DNA from: Rhynchopus sp. YZ270_cl-10
Lineage: Eukaryota > Euglenozoa > Diplonemea > Diplonemida > Diplonemidae
Reading direction: 5' to 3'
NCBI GenBank assembly: GCA_964035575.1
Contig: OZ037907.1
Span: 1,116,001 to 1,180,000, forward strand
DNA: 64,000 nt
Part shown: positions 39,655 to 50,308 of the stretch, piece after piece
Layout of the letters: the number at the start of each line of letters is the position of its first letter
Position numbering within the stretch: the stretch's first letter is position 1
Translations under genes and position numbers: made by a program
Notes under the pieces: generated by a model
Seen by the model: only the letters and a program-made list of their open reading frames with translations
Told to the model about the DNA's origin: nothing
The model's database searches: none

Positions 39655-39705
39655 CTGACATCGTTCATGTGTCAGTCGGAGGTGTGCCTGTATCAACAAC
39701 TACAA
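39655..39705 (+). repeat. HP5 repeat copy
   Basis: GCTGACATCGTTCATGTGTC then AGTCGGAGGTGTGCCTGTAT and CAACAACTACAACGCTTTTT. Confidence 0.6.
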
Positions 39706-39731
39706 CGCTTTTTTGTTCGATTTTGTAAATA

Positions 39732-39770
39732 AGGTGACTAAGCATGAGGCCTAGGTTTGTGTTACCAGCT
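39732..39770 (+). repeat. HP1 repeat, degenerate
   Basis: AGGTGACTAAGCATGAGGCC then TAGGTTTGTGTTACCAG. Confidence 0.5.
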
Positions 39771-40635
39771 CTTCTATTTGTTTCACGTGAGCTTGCATTG
39801 TGACGACCACTGCTGTACGAACTTAGCACGCTTGCGTATTATTTGACAGCTCTCGCCAATATCTTTTAGACCGGGAAGGTACATGCCTACCCTGCGATTG
39901 TATTTTTTCTCCCCCAGCTACCTTTTTTTACCCCCATTGTGGATGGTTTCGCGCCCGCTCCGATGAATTGCTTTCTTATGCCTGACTCTCCCGCTGTTCC
40001 CCCTATTATTATTTTTACCCGACTCATTTTTGCCGGGGGGAGGGGAGAGTTTTTTTTCCCCGCTGTTTTTTCCGTAAAAGAAAGATGAGTTGTACTCTTG
40101 TACACTCTTTACGATTTCTTTTCAATAAACGGAGATCATCCACGATGCCACCATTGTGACAATGTCAGAATGACATGACATGTGGTATTTTTTTTTTTAA
40201 TTAGGACATGCGCACACATGTCATCGTTTTTTACCATGACATATGATATGATGTCATCAGACAGTAGTAGAAAAGTGGTCATTTTTGCATGTTATTGTGA
40301 CGTGTCACGTTGATACGATGTGCCGTATGCTATTAACGTTACTGTATGGGGGGTTAAATGGGGGTTGCATACAATTCCCCTCATGGGTATTGTGTGTAAC
40401 CCCTTCCAGAAACAACTCAAAAGTAGATCGTCGACAGCCCCCCCCCCCCTGCAAGGAAGGGTGGCTGTGCTTCTCTCGGAAAATGTATATCCTCATAACC
40501 CAGGTGTCTGTAGTGTGGCCTCTGAGGCTTCCTGCCGACCTGTGTGACAGGACGTCATCGCATTTTGGTGCCTGCCCTCAAGGGGGAATAGAGCCTGGTT
40601 TAATAAATTTGACAAAAAACCTTTATTTGTTGTTC

Positions 40636-40704
40636 CGCGATAACGAATATGGTAAGGTGACTAAGCACGAGAGGCTTGGGGTCATCTTATAAACCTTTTC
40701 TTTG
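40636..40704 (+). repeat. HP1 repeat with leader, founder of the 57-bp array
   Basis: CCGCGATAACGAATATGG leader, GGTGACTAAGC, ACGAGAG, GCTTGGGGTCATC, TTATAAACCTTTTC. The array that follows repeats a slightly changed form of this unit. Confidence 0.8.
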
Positions 40705-42405
40705 TTGTAAGGCGACTAAGCAAAGGAGAGGCCTGGGGTCATCTTATAAACCTTTTCTTTGTTGTAAGGCGACTAAGCAAAGGAGAGGCCTGGGTTCATG
40801 TTATAAACCTTTTCTTTGTTGTAAGGCGACTAAGCAAAGGAGAGGCCTGGGTTCATGTTATAAACCTTTTCTTTGTTGTAAGGCGACTAAGCAAAGGAGA
40901 GGCCTGGGTTCATGTTATAAACCTTTTCTTTGTTGTAAGGCGACTAAGCAAAGGAGAGGCCTGGGTTCATGTTATAAACCTTTTCTTTGTTGTAAGGCGA
41001 CTAAGCAAAGGAGAGGCCTGGGTTCATGTTATAAACCTTTTCTTTGTTGTAAGGCGACTAAGCAAAGGAGAGGCCTGGGTTCATGTTATAAACCTTTTCT
41101 TTGTTGTAAGGCGACTAAGCAAAGGAGAGGCCTGGGTTCATGTTATAAACCTTTTCTTTGTTGTAAGGCGACTAAGCAAAGGAGAGGCCTGGGTTCATGT
41201 TATAAACCTTTTCTTTGTTGTAAGGCGACTAAGCAAAGGAGAGGCCTGGGTTCATGTTATAAACCTTTTCTTTGTTGTAAGGCGACTAAGCAAAGGAGAG
41301 GCCTGGGTTCATGTTATAAACCTTTTCTTTGTTGTAAGGCGACTAAGCAAAGGAGAGGCCTGGGTTCATGTTATAAACCTTTTCTTTGTTGTAAGGCGAC
41401 TAAGCAAAGGAGAGGCCTGGGTTCATGTTATAAACCTTTTCTTTGTTGTAAGGCGACTAAGCAAAGGAGAGGCCTGGGTTCATGTTATAAACCTTTTCTT
41501 TGTTGTAAGGCGACTAAGCAAAGGAGAGGCCTGGGTTCATGTTATAAACCTTTTCTTTGTTGTAAGGCGACTAAGCAAAGGAGAGGCCTGGGTTCATGTT
41601 ATAAACCTTTTCTTTGTTGTAAGGCGACTAAGCAAAGGAGAGGCCTGGGTTCATGTTATAAACCTTTTCTTTGTTGTAAGGCGACTAAGCAAAGGAGAGG
41701 CCTGGGTTCATGTTATAAACCTTTTCTTTGTTGTAAGGCGACTAAGCAAAGGAGAGGCCTGGGTTCATGTTATAAACCTTTTCTTTGTTGTAAGGCGACT
41801 AAGCAAAGGAGAGGCCTGGGTTCATGTTATAAACCTTTTCTTTGTTGTAAGGCGACTAAGCAAAGGAGAGGCCTGGGTTCATGTTATAAACCTTTTCTTT
41901 GTTGTAAGGCGACTAAGCAAAGGAGAGGCCTGGGTTCATGTTATAAACCTTTTCTTTGTTGTAAGGCGACTAAGCAAAGGAGAGGCCTGGGTTCATGTTA
42001 TAAACCTTTTCTTTGTTGTAAGGCGACTAAGCAAAGGAGAGGCCTGGGTTCATGTTATAAACCTTTTCTTTGTTGTAAGGCGACTAAGCAAAGGAGAGGC
42101 CTGGGTTCATGTTATAAACCTTTTCTTTGTTGTAAGGCGACTAAGCAAAGGAGAGGCCTGGGTTCATGTTATAAACCTTTTCTTTGTTGTAAGGCGACTA
42201 AGCAAAGGAGAGGCCTGGGTTCATGTTATAAACCTTTTCTTTGTTGTAAGGCGACTAAGCAAAGGAGAGGCTTGGGTTCATGTTATAAACCTTTTCTTTG
42301 TTGTAAGGCGACTAAGCAAAGGAGAGGCCTGGGTTCATGTTATAAACCTTTTCTTTGTTGTAAGGCGACTAAGCAAAGGAGAGGCCTGGGTTCATGTTAT
42401 AAACC
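40705..42405 (+). repeat. 57-bp minisatellite, about 30 copies, derived from HP1
   Basis: Unit: TTGTAAGGCGACTAAGCAAA, GGAGAGGCCTGGGTTCATGT, TATAAACCTTTTCTTTG. Units are virtually identical; the first one keeps GGGGTCATCTT, the rest read GGGTTCATGTT, and one near 42270 has GGCTTGGG. Because 57 is a multiple of three and the unit lacks a stop in one frame, it mimics a 599-codon open frame, which I do not regard as a gene. Extreme uniformity indicates very recent expansion. Confidence 0.95.
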
Positions 42406-43007
42406 GTTCTTTTGTTTCCCTCTTTTTTGTGCCTGTGCCCGTATTCGGTGGCTTTTCGACTTTATCTTTTGCTAGATTGCCTGCATCCTCCTAGTTTGCG
42501 CGTTATCAAATTTTGCTTTGTTTCCATACACAGCCACGTTCCCCTTCCCTCCCCTTCCCCCTCTCCCTCCCACCCAACATTTTTGTCCCCGCCCTTGATT
42601 TAGACATACCCTCATGATTTTTAGTGTGTAAAAAACTTTGTCGTGTCTGTCCATTTTGTGTGTGAAACTTTCTCGTTAATGTTAATGTGTTTGTGGGTTG
42701 TTGCGTCGGTGTGTCAACGAAGCCGTGAGGGATGAAATGGGTGAGGGGGGGGTGTGCAGCACTGTTCATGCATTCTTTAAGGTGACTAATTCTTTCAATT
42801 TATGCACAGAAACAATTGTTTTATTCGCTTTTCCCTCACTCTTTATTTTTCACTGATGTTTTTTTGACAACACCATCATTGTTGTGGGATTGGTGGTTAG
42901 GGGGAAAGAAGTAATAGTGGAGCTCATCCTGGTGTCTGCACTCATACAAACCCAGTTTTCAAAAGAAGGGGTACCAGTAAGTGTGCGGTACGTCTTGGTG
43001 TCGAGAG
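42406..43007. other. spacer, no gene seen
   Basis: C/T-rich DNA with an HP3 copy at 42914-42965. Confidence 0.4.
42914..42965 (+). repeat. HP3 repeat copy
   Basis: TAGTGGAGCTCATCCTGGTG then TCTGCACTCATACAAACCCA and GTTTTCAAAAG. AGTG can pair with CACT. Confidence 0.65.
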
Positions 43008-43749
43008 TTCAGTTACGAAGGTTTTTTCAACATACAAAAACGGTACCGTGGATGGTGTGTCGTGGTGTGTCGCTAAACTCAGGGCAACCCTGAGTACGGG
43101 CTCGCTACAGACGCGAAATACAAACCAGTGTCTCTAGATCTTAAGACCAATGGCCGCAAGACCCCTGCTTTTGCCAATGCTACCAGCGTGAGGCCACAGT
43201 GCATCAGGCTCCGGTTGCTAAGAAGCAATAGGGTTCGGTGCGTTCCTTGTGGGGGTGTTAAGAAACGACAACACGTCACGTCTATTTTTTCTCTCTGTTT
43301 TTTTTCCGGAAAGAAATACCGCGGTACAAATAATCAACAAACGTTACAAAAAAAAAGGACAAAAAAAAGACAAATATTTTGGAATTTTGCGATCGCCTCT
43401 CCGCGGCGACTTGCACTAATTCCATAATTTTTTCAAAGAGTCAGAAAACTAAAAGTAATCAAAAAAACCATTCTTTTCAATATGATTTTCTTGGCACAAT
43501 TCCCTTCGAAGCGACCCACTAACTGCGGACCCTATCCCAAAGACGCTGTCCATCTTGTCAGATTCGTCTTTAACTTCTTTGTATTGACAAGCGCTTGCAT
43601 GAGACAGGCAATGATGCACTGCATGTACACAGGTTCTTGTGCGTGGTCACGTTCCCTCCATTTGCACATCAGTCCACACAACGTGTCAAACACTTGTTCA
43701 CTTCACCCAACACAGAATGCCAACAATGCTACTGGAAACACTTTTAGCA
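43008..43749 (+). repeat. 5' region of GH31-B, homologous to the 5' region of GH31-C
   Basis: It aligns with 47141-47746 including the hairpin CTCAGGGCAACCCTGAG, a 180-base conserved block, and finally the copy-C start region. Two indels of about 10-80 bases separate the copies. An open frame in the block (YKPVSLDLKTNGRKTPAFA) is present in both but shows no clear coding constraint. Confidence 0.8.
43717..43749 (+). other. relic start codon and signal-peptide segment of C-type GH31 upstream of copy B
   Basis: ATGCCAACAATGCTACTGGA and the next codons encode MPTMLLETLLA, nearly the same as MPTMLLKTLLA of copy C. After 43749 the sequence switches to the A-type leader. Read from this ATG, the frame runs 69 codons out of phase with the GH31-B protein and ends at 43926, inside that gene. 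Confidence 0.8.
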
Positions 43750-43807
43750 CAGACCTATGCAAACCACACAACAGGGTATATCTTAACACAGCAAGTCTCC
43801 CAACCAC

Positions 43808-46360
43808 ATGATGCTCGCCGCAGCGTTAGCTGTGACGGCCTTCGCAGGATGCGGGGGTCCTGTGACTGTTGGGTGGACTTCGGTGTACCCATGTGCGGAG
43901 GACTCGATGCGTGTGGTGCGCATTGAGAAGAAGGGAGACAAAATACGCGAAAGTCTTGTGGTGGTGGGCTACGAAACACCCTTCACAGACTACACAACAA
44001 AGGTGGACAGCGTGCACCACAACATCACAACCTCGAAGTTGAGGGTGGTGATCGACGTTGCGACTGGTACAGTGCAGTTCCGCAACCCCGTGACGGACGA
44101 GCTTATTGGTGGGGAGAAGAGCCATGCCTTTAGCGCGTCGCCTATTGAGACAGGTCTGTTCCAGGTTACGCAGACGTTCACACAGACAGAAGATGAGTCT
44201 TTGTACGGAGGTGGTGAGTTCCAGAACGGACTGATCAACTGGAAGGACACACCTGTGGATGTGGTGCAGTTCAACACAGAGGCAGCTGTGCCGTTCTTTG
44301 TGAGCACAAAGGGGTACGGTGTGCTGTGGGAGGGATACAGCTGGACACACGTGAACGAGGGAACACCTTTGCCCTTGAAGACAGTGTCGCAGTACCTCTT
44401 CACCACGACACTGACTACTAGCTTTGCAGGTGACTACAATTTCATGCTGTCCATGTGTCCTGGTGGCTTCGGGTGCGGCAAGGACAGACTCGTGAACATC
44501 ACCATCACCTCCGGCACTCACAGCGTCAACGCACAGCAGTGGGACAACCTCCGGAACATTCCTTCGACGATTGCAGGACGTGCTACTCTCAAACAGCTGA
44601 CCACCTACACGATCACAATCCAAACAAACGTCACCAACCCCACCCTGACCTACAACGCACCAAACACTGGTGTGTTCTCCATCAAGTCTGACGCCGAGAG
44701 CAACATTGACTACTACTTCCTGTACGGAGGCTCCATTGACGGGAGCATCGCCCTGTACCGTGATGCGTCTGGTATTGCACCGCTGTACACAAAGAAGACG
44801 TACGGGTTCTGGCAGTGCAGGAACAGGTACCACAACCAGAGCGAGCTGCTGGAGAACGCTGCGAAGTACCGTTCCCTGCAGATCCCTGTTGACAACATTG
44901 TGCAGGACTGGAGATACTGGGGCACCCTCGGTTGGGGTCCACACTGGGACCCGACGACGTACCCAGACCCGAAGGGAATGGTGTCGCAGCTGCATGGAAT
45001 GGACATCAACTTCATGGTGTCTGTGTGGTCGAAGTTCGACAACACGACAAGCTTCTACGAGGACCTGTCGAAAGCAGGTCACATCATCAACGGGTCCATC
45101 TACTACGACCCAACCAGTGCAGCGGCACGTGAAATGTACTACGGGTTTTCGAAGACGAACCACTTCGACATTGGAGTGGACTCTCTGTGGATGGACGCAA
45201 CTGAGCCTGAACAATACCCACACAAGAACCACCAGCTTGCCGTGGGTCCGGGAAACCAGTACTTCAACGTGTACCCACTGATGACAACACAAGCAGTGAC
45301 TGACGGTCTTCGCCGTGACTTCAGGGAAGCACAAGGAGCACGTGTGTTCACACTGACCAGAGCTTCGTTCACTGGCCAACAGCGCACAGGTGCAGTGGTC
45401 TGGTCTGGTGACACAACAAGCAGGTTTGACACCCTTCGCAGACAGATCTACTTGTCTGTCAACTACCAACTGAGTGGAATCCCATACTGGTCGCAAGACA
45501 TTGGTGGGTTCTTCAGACCAGATGACCAGTACACAAACACCACTTATCACGCACTGCTTGTGCGTTGGTTCCAGTTTGGAGCCTTCACACCGATCTTCCG
45601 TCTGCACGGAACAGCGAACACAGAGCCGTGGAACTACGGTGAGGACACGATGTCACTGATCAACAGCTCTGCGATTGCGATGCGCTACCGCTTCCTCCCG
45701 TACACGTACTCTGGGTTCCACGACGTGGAGGTGGCGGGCAGCACCATGCAGCGTGCGATGGTGTTTGACTTCCACAAGGACCCAGCGACACACTCGATTG
45801 GCGACCAGTTCATGTGGGGGAAGTCTGTGCTGGTGGCACCGATCTACACGGAGGGGAGCCCCGCACAGCGTGATGTGTATTTCCCTGTGGGGACTTCGTG
45901 GGTGGACTTCAACACGGGTGTGGTTGTGGAGGGTGGGAAGACGCACCGTGTGTCAGCTGCAATGGACGTGACACCACTGTACCTGCTGAGTGGGTCTGTG
46001 ATTGTGCTGGGACGTGTTGTGCAGCACACTGGGGAGTCGTCGGACCCGTTGGAGGTGCGCATTGCGAGTGGGGCAGACGCAACCTTCACGCTGTACGAGG
46101 ACGACGGTGCAAGCGCAACTGTGGACGAGACTGCGACACACACGATTGCGGTGCCGCACACGCTCATCACGTTCTCGTGGGACGAGAGCACACAGACACT
46201 GACTGTGTCGGACCGCACAGGCTCCTTCCCTGGAATGCTTCAGGACCGGAAGCTGCATGTGTACCTCGTCCGTCCTGGCCATGGGGTGGGGATCATGCCG
46301 ACCACTGTGCCGGACCACTCCTTCACCTACCAGGGTGCCAAGATCGAACTTGCCTTCTGA
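43808..46360 (+). CDS. GH31 alpha-glycosidase, copy B
   Basis: 850 residues, differing from copy A at only about seven positions that I can see (R225K, K227R, A249R, M369R, R373T, A411D, G572D). Nucleophile Asp463 and acid/base Asp535 are conserved. Two of the differences (WRYWG in place of WMYWG, then TLG in place of RLG) lie in the barrel loop just before GWGPHWD, so a small effect on substrate preference is conceivable. The signal peptide and immediate leader are A-type, whereas DNA upstream of 43750 is C-type, making this a recombinant gene. A C-type out-of-frame ATG 91 bases upstream could reduce translation unless the leader is added downstream of it; an ACACAG lies between the two ATGs. 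Confidence 0.92.
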   Translation: MMLAAALAVTAFAGCGGPVTVGWTSVYPCAEDSMRVVRIEKKGDKIRESLVVVGYETPFTDYTTKVDSVHHNITTSKLRVVIDVATGTVQFRNPVTDELIGGEKSHAFSASPIETGLFQVTQTFTQTEDESLYGGGEFQNGLINWKDTPVDVVQFNTEAAVPFFVSTKGYGVLWEGYSWTHVNEGTPLPLKTVSQYLFTTTLTTSFAGDYNFMLSMCPGGFGCGKDRLVNITITSGTHSVNAQQWDNLRNIPSTIAGRATLKQLTTYTITIQTNVTNPTLTYNAPNTGVFSIKSDAESNIDYYFLYGGSIDGSIALYRDASGIAPLYTKKTYGFWQCRNRYHNQSELLENAAKYRSLQIPVDNIVQDWRYWGTLGWGPHWDPTTYPDPKGMVSQLHGMDINFMVSVWSKFDNTTSFYEDLSKAGHIINGSIYYDPTSAAAREMYYGFSKTNHFDIGVDSLWMDATEPEQYPHKNHQLAVGPGNQYFNVYPLMTTQAVTDGLRRDFREAQGARVFTLTRASFTGQQRTGAVVWSGDTTSRFDTLRRQIYLSVNYQLSGIPYWSQDIGGFFRPDDQYTNTTYHALLVRWFQFGAFTPIFRLHGTANTEPWNYGEDTMSLINSSAIAMRYRFLPYTYSGFHDVEVAGSTMQRAMVFDFHKDPATHSIGDQFMWGKSVLVAPIYTEGSPAQRDVYFPVGTSWVDFNTGVVVEGGKTHRVSAAMDVTPLYLLSGSVIVLGRVVQHTGESSDPLEVRIASGADATFTLYEDDGASATVDETATHTIAVPHTLITFSWDESTQTLTVSDRTGSFPGMLQDRKLHVYLVRPGHGVGIMPTTVPDHSFTYQGAKIELAF

Positions 46361-47140
46361 TGCTGAATCCTCTGCCCCCAAACTTCCGGTGTGATGTACG
46401 AACAACTCATCGGATTCACCCCAGCTAGCCGGACTTAGGTGAATACACGACTGGCACCCTCTCCTCATTTTTTCTTTTGCCAACGTTTTATTTCAGGTGA
46501 CCAAGTCCATGAGGCTTGGGCTCATCTTCTTCGAATGTTTTCTTTATTTTTTGTCGTGACTTTGTACGTATGGTTGCACTGTGTGGTGATACAGGGTGCG
46601 ACCCTGCGGCCCGTGAAGTGTGTGAGTTGTGAGGAGGCAATACACTACTTTGTTTTGCACGCACAGAGCCACATGGAATGAGAGCTACGTAGCAGGTAGG
46701 TAGTGTTCCTTGTCCCCTGGCTGTGTGCGTCATGATGAAAGGCTGTTGTATGCCTACGCTGCAGAGCAAATCACTGTTCGAAGTCACTGTTCGGATTGAC
46801 CACGCAAGGTTGTTGCTAGTGTGCAGGTACAACCCGACACGCAACCTCTGATGTGCCTCAAGACGCAGTTGGCTACGCTTCTCGTTTTGTCTTCGTGGGG
46901 ATGACTTTCTCCCCCGGATGTTTTGTGTTGCTATTGACTTATCGTCATTTTTGCCTTTTTAGTGTTGTTGTAAAAGTCCCATTCCTGATCACGATATTAC
47001 TTGAATTTTCCGTCAACGTAGGGAAAGAATAATCACGATGTGGTACAGGATATGGGGGGTTCAGTGATTCCACAGAACCGACAAGTTTAGTGTGTCTCAG
47101 CCAGAACCAAATGATCAAAAAAAGAGAAGTTTCTGTGCAG
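46361..47140. other. spacer with duplicated GH31 3' flank
   Basis: 46361-46790 repeats the 3' flank of copy A, including the HP1 variant at 46496-46533 (GACCAAG then CTTGGGCTC). The rest shows no gene. Confidence 0.6.
46496..46533 (+). repeat. HP1 variant in GH31-B 3' flank
   Basis: GGTGACCAAGTCCATGAGGC then TTGGGCTCATCTTC. It is a duplicate of the copy at 39269 with one stem mismatch. Confidence 0.65.
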
Positions 47141-47713
47141 TTCAGTACGAAGGTTTTCGACATACAAGAACAGTACCGTGGATGGTGTCGCTAGACTCAG
47201 GGCAACCCTGAGTACGGGCTCGCTACAGACGCGAAATACAAACCAGTGTCTCTAGATCTTAAGACCAATGATCGCAAGACCCCCGCCTTTGCCGATGCTA
47301 CCAGCGTGAGGCCACAGTGCGTCAGGCTCCGGTTGCTAAGAAGCAATAGGGTTCGGTGCGTTCCTTGTGGGGGTGTTAAGAAACGACAACACGTCACGTC
47401 TATTTTACTTTACTGTTCAGCAAGAAAACCGCGGTACAAATAGTCAACAAACGTTATACAAACAAAAAAAAGTAAACAAAAAAACCATTCTTTTCAATAT
47501 GCTTTTCTTGCCACAATTCCCTTCGAAGCGACCCACTAACCGCGGACCCTATCCCAAAGACGCTGTCTATCTTGTATGTATTGACAAGCGCTTGCATGAG
47601 ACTGGCAATGATGTACTGCATGTACACAGGTTCTTGTGCGTGGTCACGTTCCCTCCATTTGCACATCAGTCCACACAACGTGTCAAACACTTGTTCACTT
47701 CACCCAACACAGA
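47141..47713 (+). repeat. 5' region of GH31-C, homologous to 43008-43716
   Basis: It includes CTCAGGGCAACCCTGAG (7-bp perfect stem) and the same conserved block. It ends with TTCACCCAACACAGA before the ATG, a likely acceptor for leader addition. Confidence 0.75.
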
Positions 47714-50308
47714 ATGCCAACAATGCTACTGAAGACACTTTTAGCAGTAGGGCTTGTCGCATCCTCAGCAGCACAATGCCCAGCAAGCCCGGAGACAGTG
47801 GGGTGCTGCACTTCGGTGTACGTGTGTGCGGAGGACTCGATGCGTGTGGTGCACACTGAGAAGAAGGGAGACAAGCCCACGAAGAGTCTTGTGGTGGTGG
47901 GCTACGATACACACTTCTCAAACTACACAACATCGGCGGACGGTGTGCACTACAACATCACAACCTCAAAGTTGAAGGCTGTGGTCGAGGTGGCGACTGG
48001 TGCAGTGCAGTTCCTGGATGCCGTGACGGACGAGCTTATTGGTGGGGAGAAGAGCAGAAGCTTTGCTGTGTCGCCAAACATCAGCACACTGTACCAAGCG
48101 ACGCAGACATTCACACAGACAGAGGATGAGTCTTTGTACGGAGGTGGTGAGTTCCAGAACGGACTGCTGAACTGGAAGGACACACCTGTGGATGTGGTGC
48201 AGTTCAACACAGAGGCAGCTGTGCCGTTCTTTGTGAGCACAAAGGGGTACGGTGTGCTGTGGGATGCGTACAGTTGGACACACGTGAACGAGGGACTGCC
48301 GATCTCCTTGAGAAGGGACGGGAACGTGACTGCAGACACTTTCACGTTCAAGGGCACACTCACAACAAAGGCTGCAGGTAACTACCAGTTCCTTCTGTCC
48401 ATCTGTCCTGGTGGGTATGGGTGTCCAAGCGACAAGATTGTCAACATCACGCTGACTGGGGGACGTGAACCCATCACTGTGCAGCACTGGCCTGGTATCA
48501 ACGGTCTGCCAGCAACAATTGCAGGACGTGCCACACTTGCCTCATACACAACGTACACAATCACAGTGGACACACAGGTGGAGGCACCGACCCTGACCTA
48601 CAACGCACCAAACACTGGGATCTTCTCGATCAAGTCTGACGTCGTAAGTGTGATTGACTACTACTTCCTGTACGGAGGCTCCATTGACGGGAGCATCGCC
48701 CTGTACCGTGATGCGTCTGGTATTGCACCGCTGTACACAAAGAAGACGTACGGGTTCTGGCAGTGCAGGAACAGGTACCACAACCAGAGCGAGCTGCTGG
48801 AGAACGCCGCGAAGTACCGTTCCCTGCAGATCCCTGTTGACAACATTGTGCAGGACTGGATGTACTGGGGCAGCCTTGGGTGGGGTCCACACTGGGACCC
48901 GACGACGTACCCAGACCCGAAGGGAATGGTGTCGCAGCTGCACGGAATGGACATCAACTTCATGGTGTCTGTGTGGTCGAAGTTCGACAACACGACAAGC
49001 TTCTACAAGGACATGCTGAAGGCAGGTCACATCATCAAAGATTCTTTGTTCTATGACCCAACCAGTGCAGCGGCACGTGAAATGTACTACGGGTTTTCGA
49101 AGACGAACCACTTCGACATTGGAGTGGACTCTCTGTGGATGGACGCAACTGAGCCAGAGAGCTTTCCACACAGGGGACAACAACTCGCTGTGGGTCCAGC
49201 AGACCAGTACTTCAATGTGTACCCACTGCTGACAACAACAGCTGTGACTGACGGTCTTCGCCGTGACTTCAGGGAAGCACAGGGAGCACGTGTGTTCACA
49301 CTGACCAGAGCATCATTTGCTGGTCAACAGCGCACAGGTGCTGCTATCTGGTCTGGTGATACCAAGAGCAAGTTTGACACTCTTCGCAGACAGATCTATG
49401 CCTCAGTCAACTACCAACTGAGTGGAATCCCATACTGGTCGCAAGACATTGGTGGGTTCTTCAGACCAGATGACCAGTACACAAACACCACTTATCACGC
49501 ACTGCTTGTGCGTTGGTTCCAGTTTGGAGCCTTCACACCAATCTTCCGTCTGCACGGAACAGCGAACACAGAGCCGTGGAACTACGGTGAGGACACGATG
49601 TCACTGATCAACAGCTCTGCGATTGCGATGCGCTACCGCTTCCTCCCGTACACGTACTCTGGGTTCCACGACGTGGAGGTGGCGGGCAGCACCATGCAGC
49701 GTGCGATGGTGTTTGACTTCCACAAGGACCCAGCGACACACTCGATTGGCGACCAGTTCATGTGGGGGAAGTCTGTGCTGGTGGCACCGATCTACACGGA
49801 GGGGAGCCCCGCACAGCGTGATGTGTATTTCCCTGTGGGGACTTCGTGGGTGGACTTCAACACGGGTGTGGTTGTGGAGGGTGGGAAGACGCACCGTGTG
49901 TCAGCTGCAATGGACGTGACACCACTGTACCTGCTGAGTGGGTCTGTGATTGTGCTGGGACGTGTTGTGCAGCACACTGGGGAGTCGTCGGACCCGTTGG
50001 AGGTGCGCATTGCGAGTGGGGCAGACGCAACCTTCACGCTGTACGAGGACGACGGTGCAAGCGCAACTGTGGACGAGACTGCGACACACACGATTGCGGT
50101 GCCGCACACGCTCATCACGTTCTCGTGGGACGAGAGCACACAGACACTGACTGTGTCGGACCGCACAGGCTCCTTCCCTGGAATGCTTCAGGACCGGAAG
50201 CTGCATGTGTACCTCGTCCGTCCTGGCCATGGGGTGGGGATCATGCCGACCACTGTGCCGGACCACTCCTTCACCTACCAGGGTGCCAAGATCGAACTTG
50301 CCTTCTGA
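47714..50308 (+). CDS. GH31 alpha-glycosidase, copy C
   Basis: 864 residues from the ATG at 47714, which begins a signal peptide (MPTMLLKTLLAVGLVASSAA); the open frame upstream to 47636 lacks one. The architecture matches copy A, but the first ~290 residues differ widely, including CPASPETVGCCTSVYVCAED and a different PA14-like insert (KAAGNYQFLLSICPGG). The catalytic motifs WMDATEPE and WSGDTKS are intact. From about FFRPDDQYTNTTYHALL to the end it is essentially identical to copies A and B at protein level, indicating gene conversion. TGATGCTGTGGACGTG follows the stop as in copy D, unlike A and B. Confidence 0.92.
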   Translation: MPTMLLKTLLAVGLVASSAAQCPASPETVGCCTSVYVCAEDSMRVVHTEKKGDKPTKSLVVVGYDTHFSNYTTSADGVHYNITTSKLKAVVEVATGAVQFLDAVTDELIGGEKSRSFAVSPNISTLYQATQTFTQTEDESLYGGGEFQNGLLNWKDTPVDVVQFNTEAAVPFFVSTKGYGVLWDAYSWTHVNEGLPISLRRDGNVTADTFTFKGTLTTKAAGNYQFLLSICPGGYGCPSDKIVNITLTGGREPITVQHWPGINGLPATIAGRATLASYTTYTITVDTQVEAPTLTYNAPNTGIFSIKSDVVSVIDYYFLYGGSIDGSIALYRDASGIAPLYTKKTYGFWQCRNRYHNQSELLENAAKYRSLQIPVDNIVQDWMYWGSLGWGPHWDPTTYPDPKGMVSQLHGMDINFMVSVWSKFDNTTSFYKDMLKAGHIIKDSLFYDPTSAAAREMYYGFSKTNHFDIGVDSLWMDATEPESFPHRGQQLAVGPADQYFNVYPLLTTTAVTDGLRRDFREAQGARVFTLTRASFAGQQRTGAAIWSGDTKSKFDTLRRQIYASVNYQLSGIPYWSQDIGGFFRPDDQYTNTTYHALLVRWFQFGAFTPIFRLHGTANTEPWNYGEDTMSLINSSAIAMRYRFLPYTYSGFHDVEVAGSTMQRAMVFDFHKDPATHSIGDQFMWGKSVLVAPIYTEGSPAQRDVYFPVGTSWVDFNTGVVVEGGKTHRVSAAMDVTPLYLLSGSVIVLGRVVQHTGESSDPLEVRIASGADATFTLYEDDGASATVDETATHTIAVPHTLITFSWDESTQTLTVSDRTGSFPGMLQDRKLHVYLVRPGHGVGIMPTTVPDHSFTYQGAKIELAF

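Larger units (their letters stand above)
39536..40635. other. spacer, no gene seen
   Basis: It holds HP5 (39655) and a degenerate HP1 (39732). ATGTCA/TGACAT-rich inverted segments at 40155-40265 recall those at 26996-27115. Confidence 0.45.

Noticed and set aside
40705-42405. CRISPR-like array
   Set aside because: Repeats are directly adjacent with no unique spacers, and the genome is eukaryotic.
40676-42475. 599-codon open frame of 19-residue repeats
   Set aside because: It is the translation of the 57-bp minisatellite, whose length is a multiple of three. There is no signal of coding, and the same unit occurs as a non-coding hairpin elsewhere.
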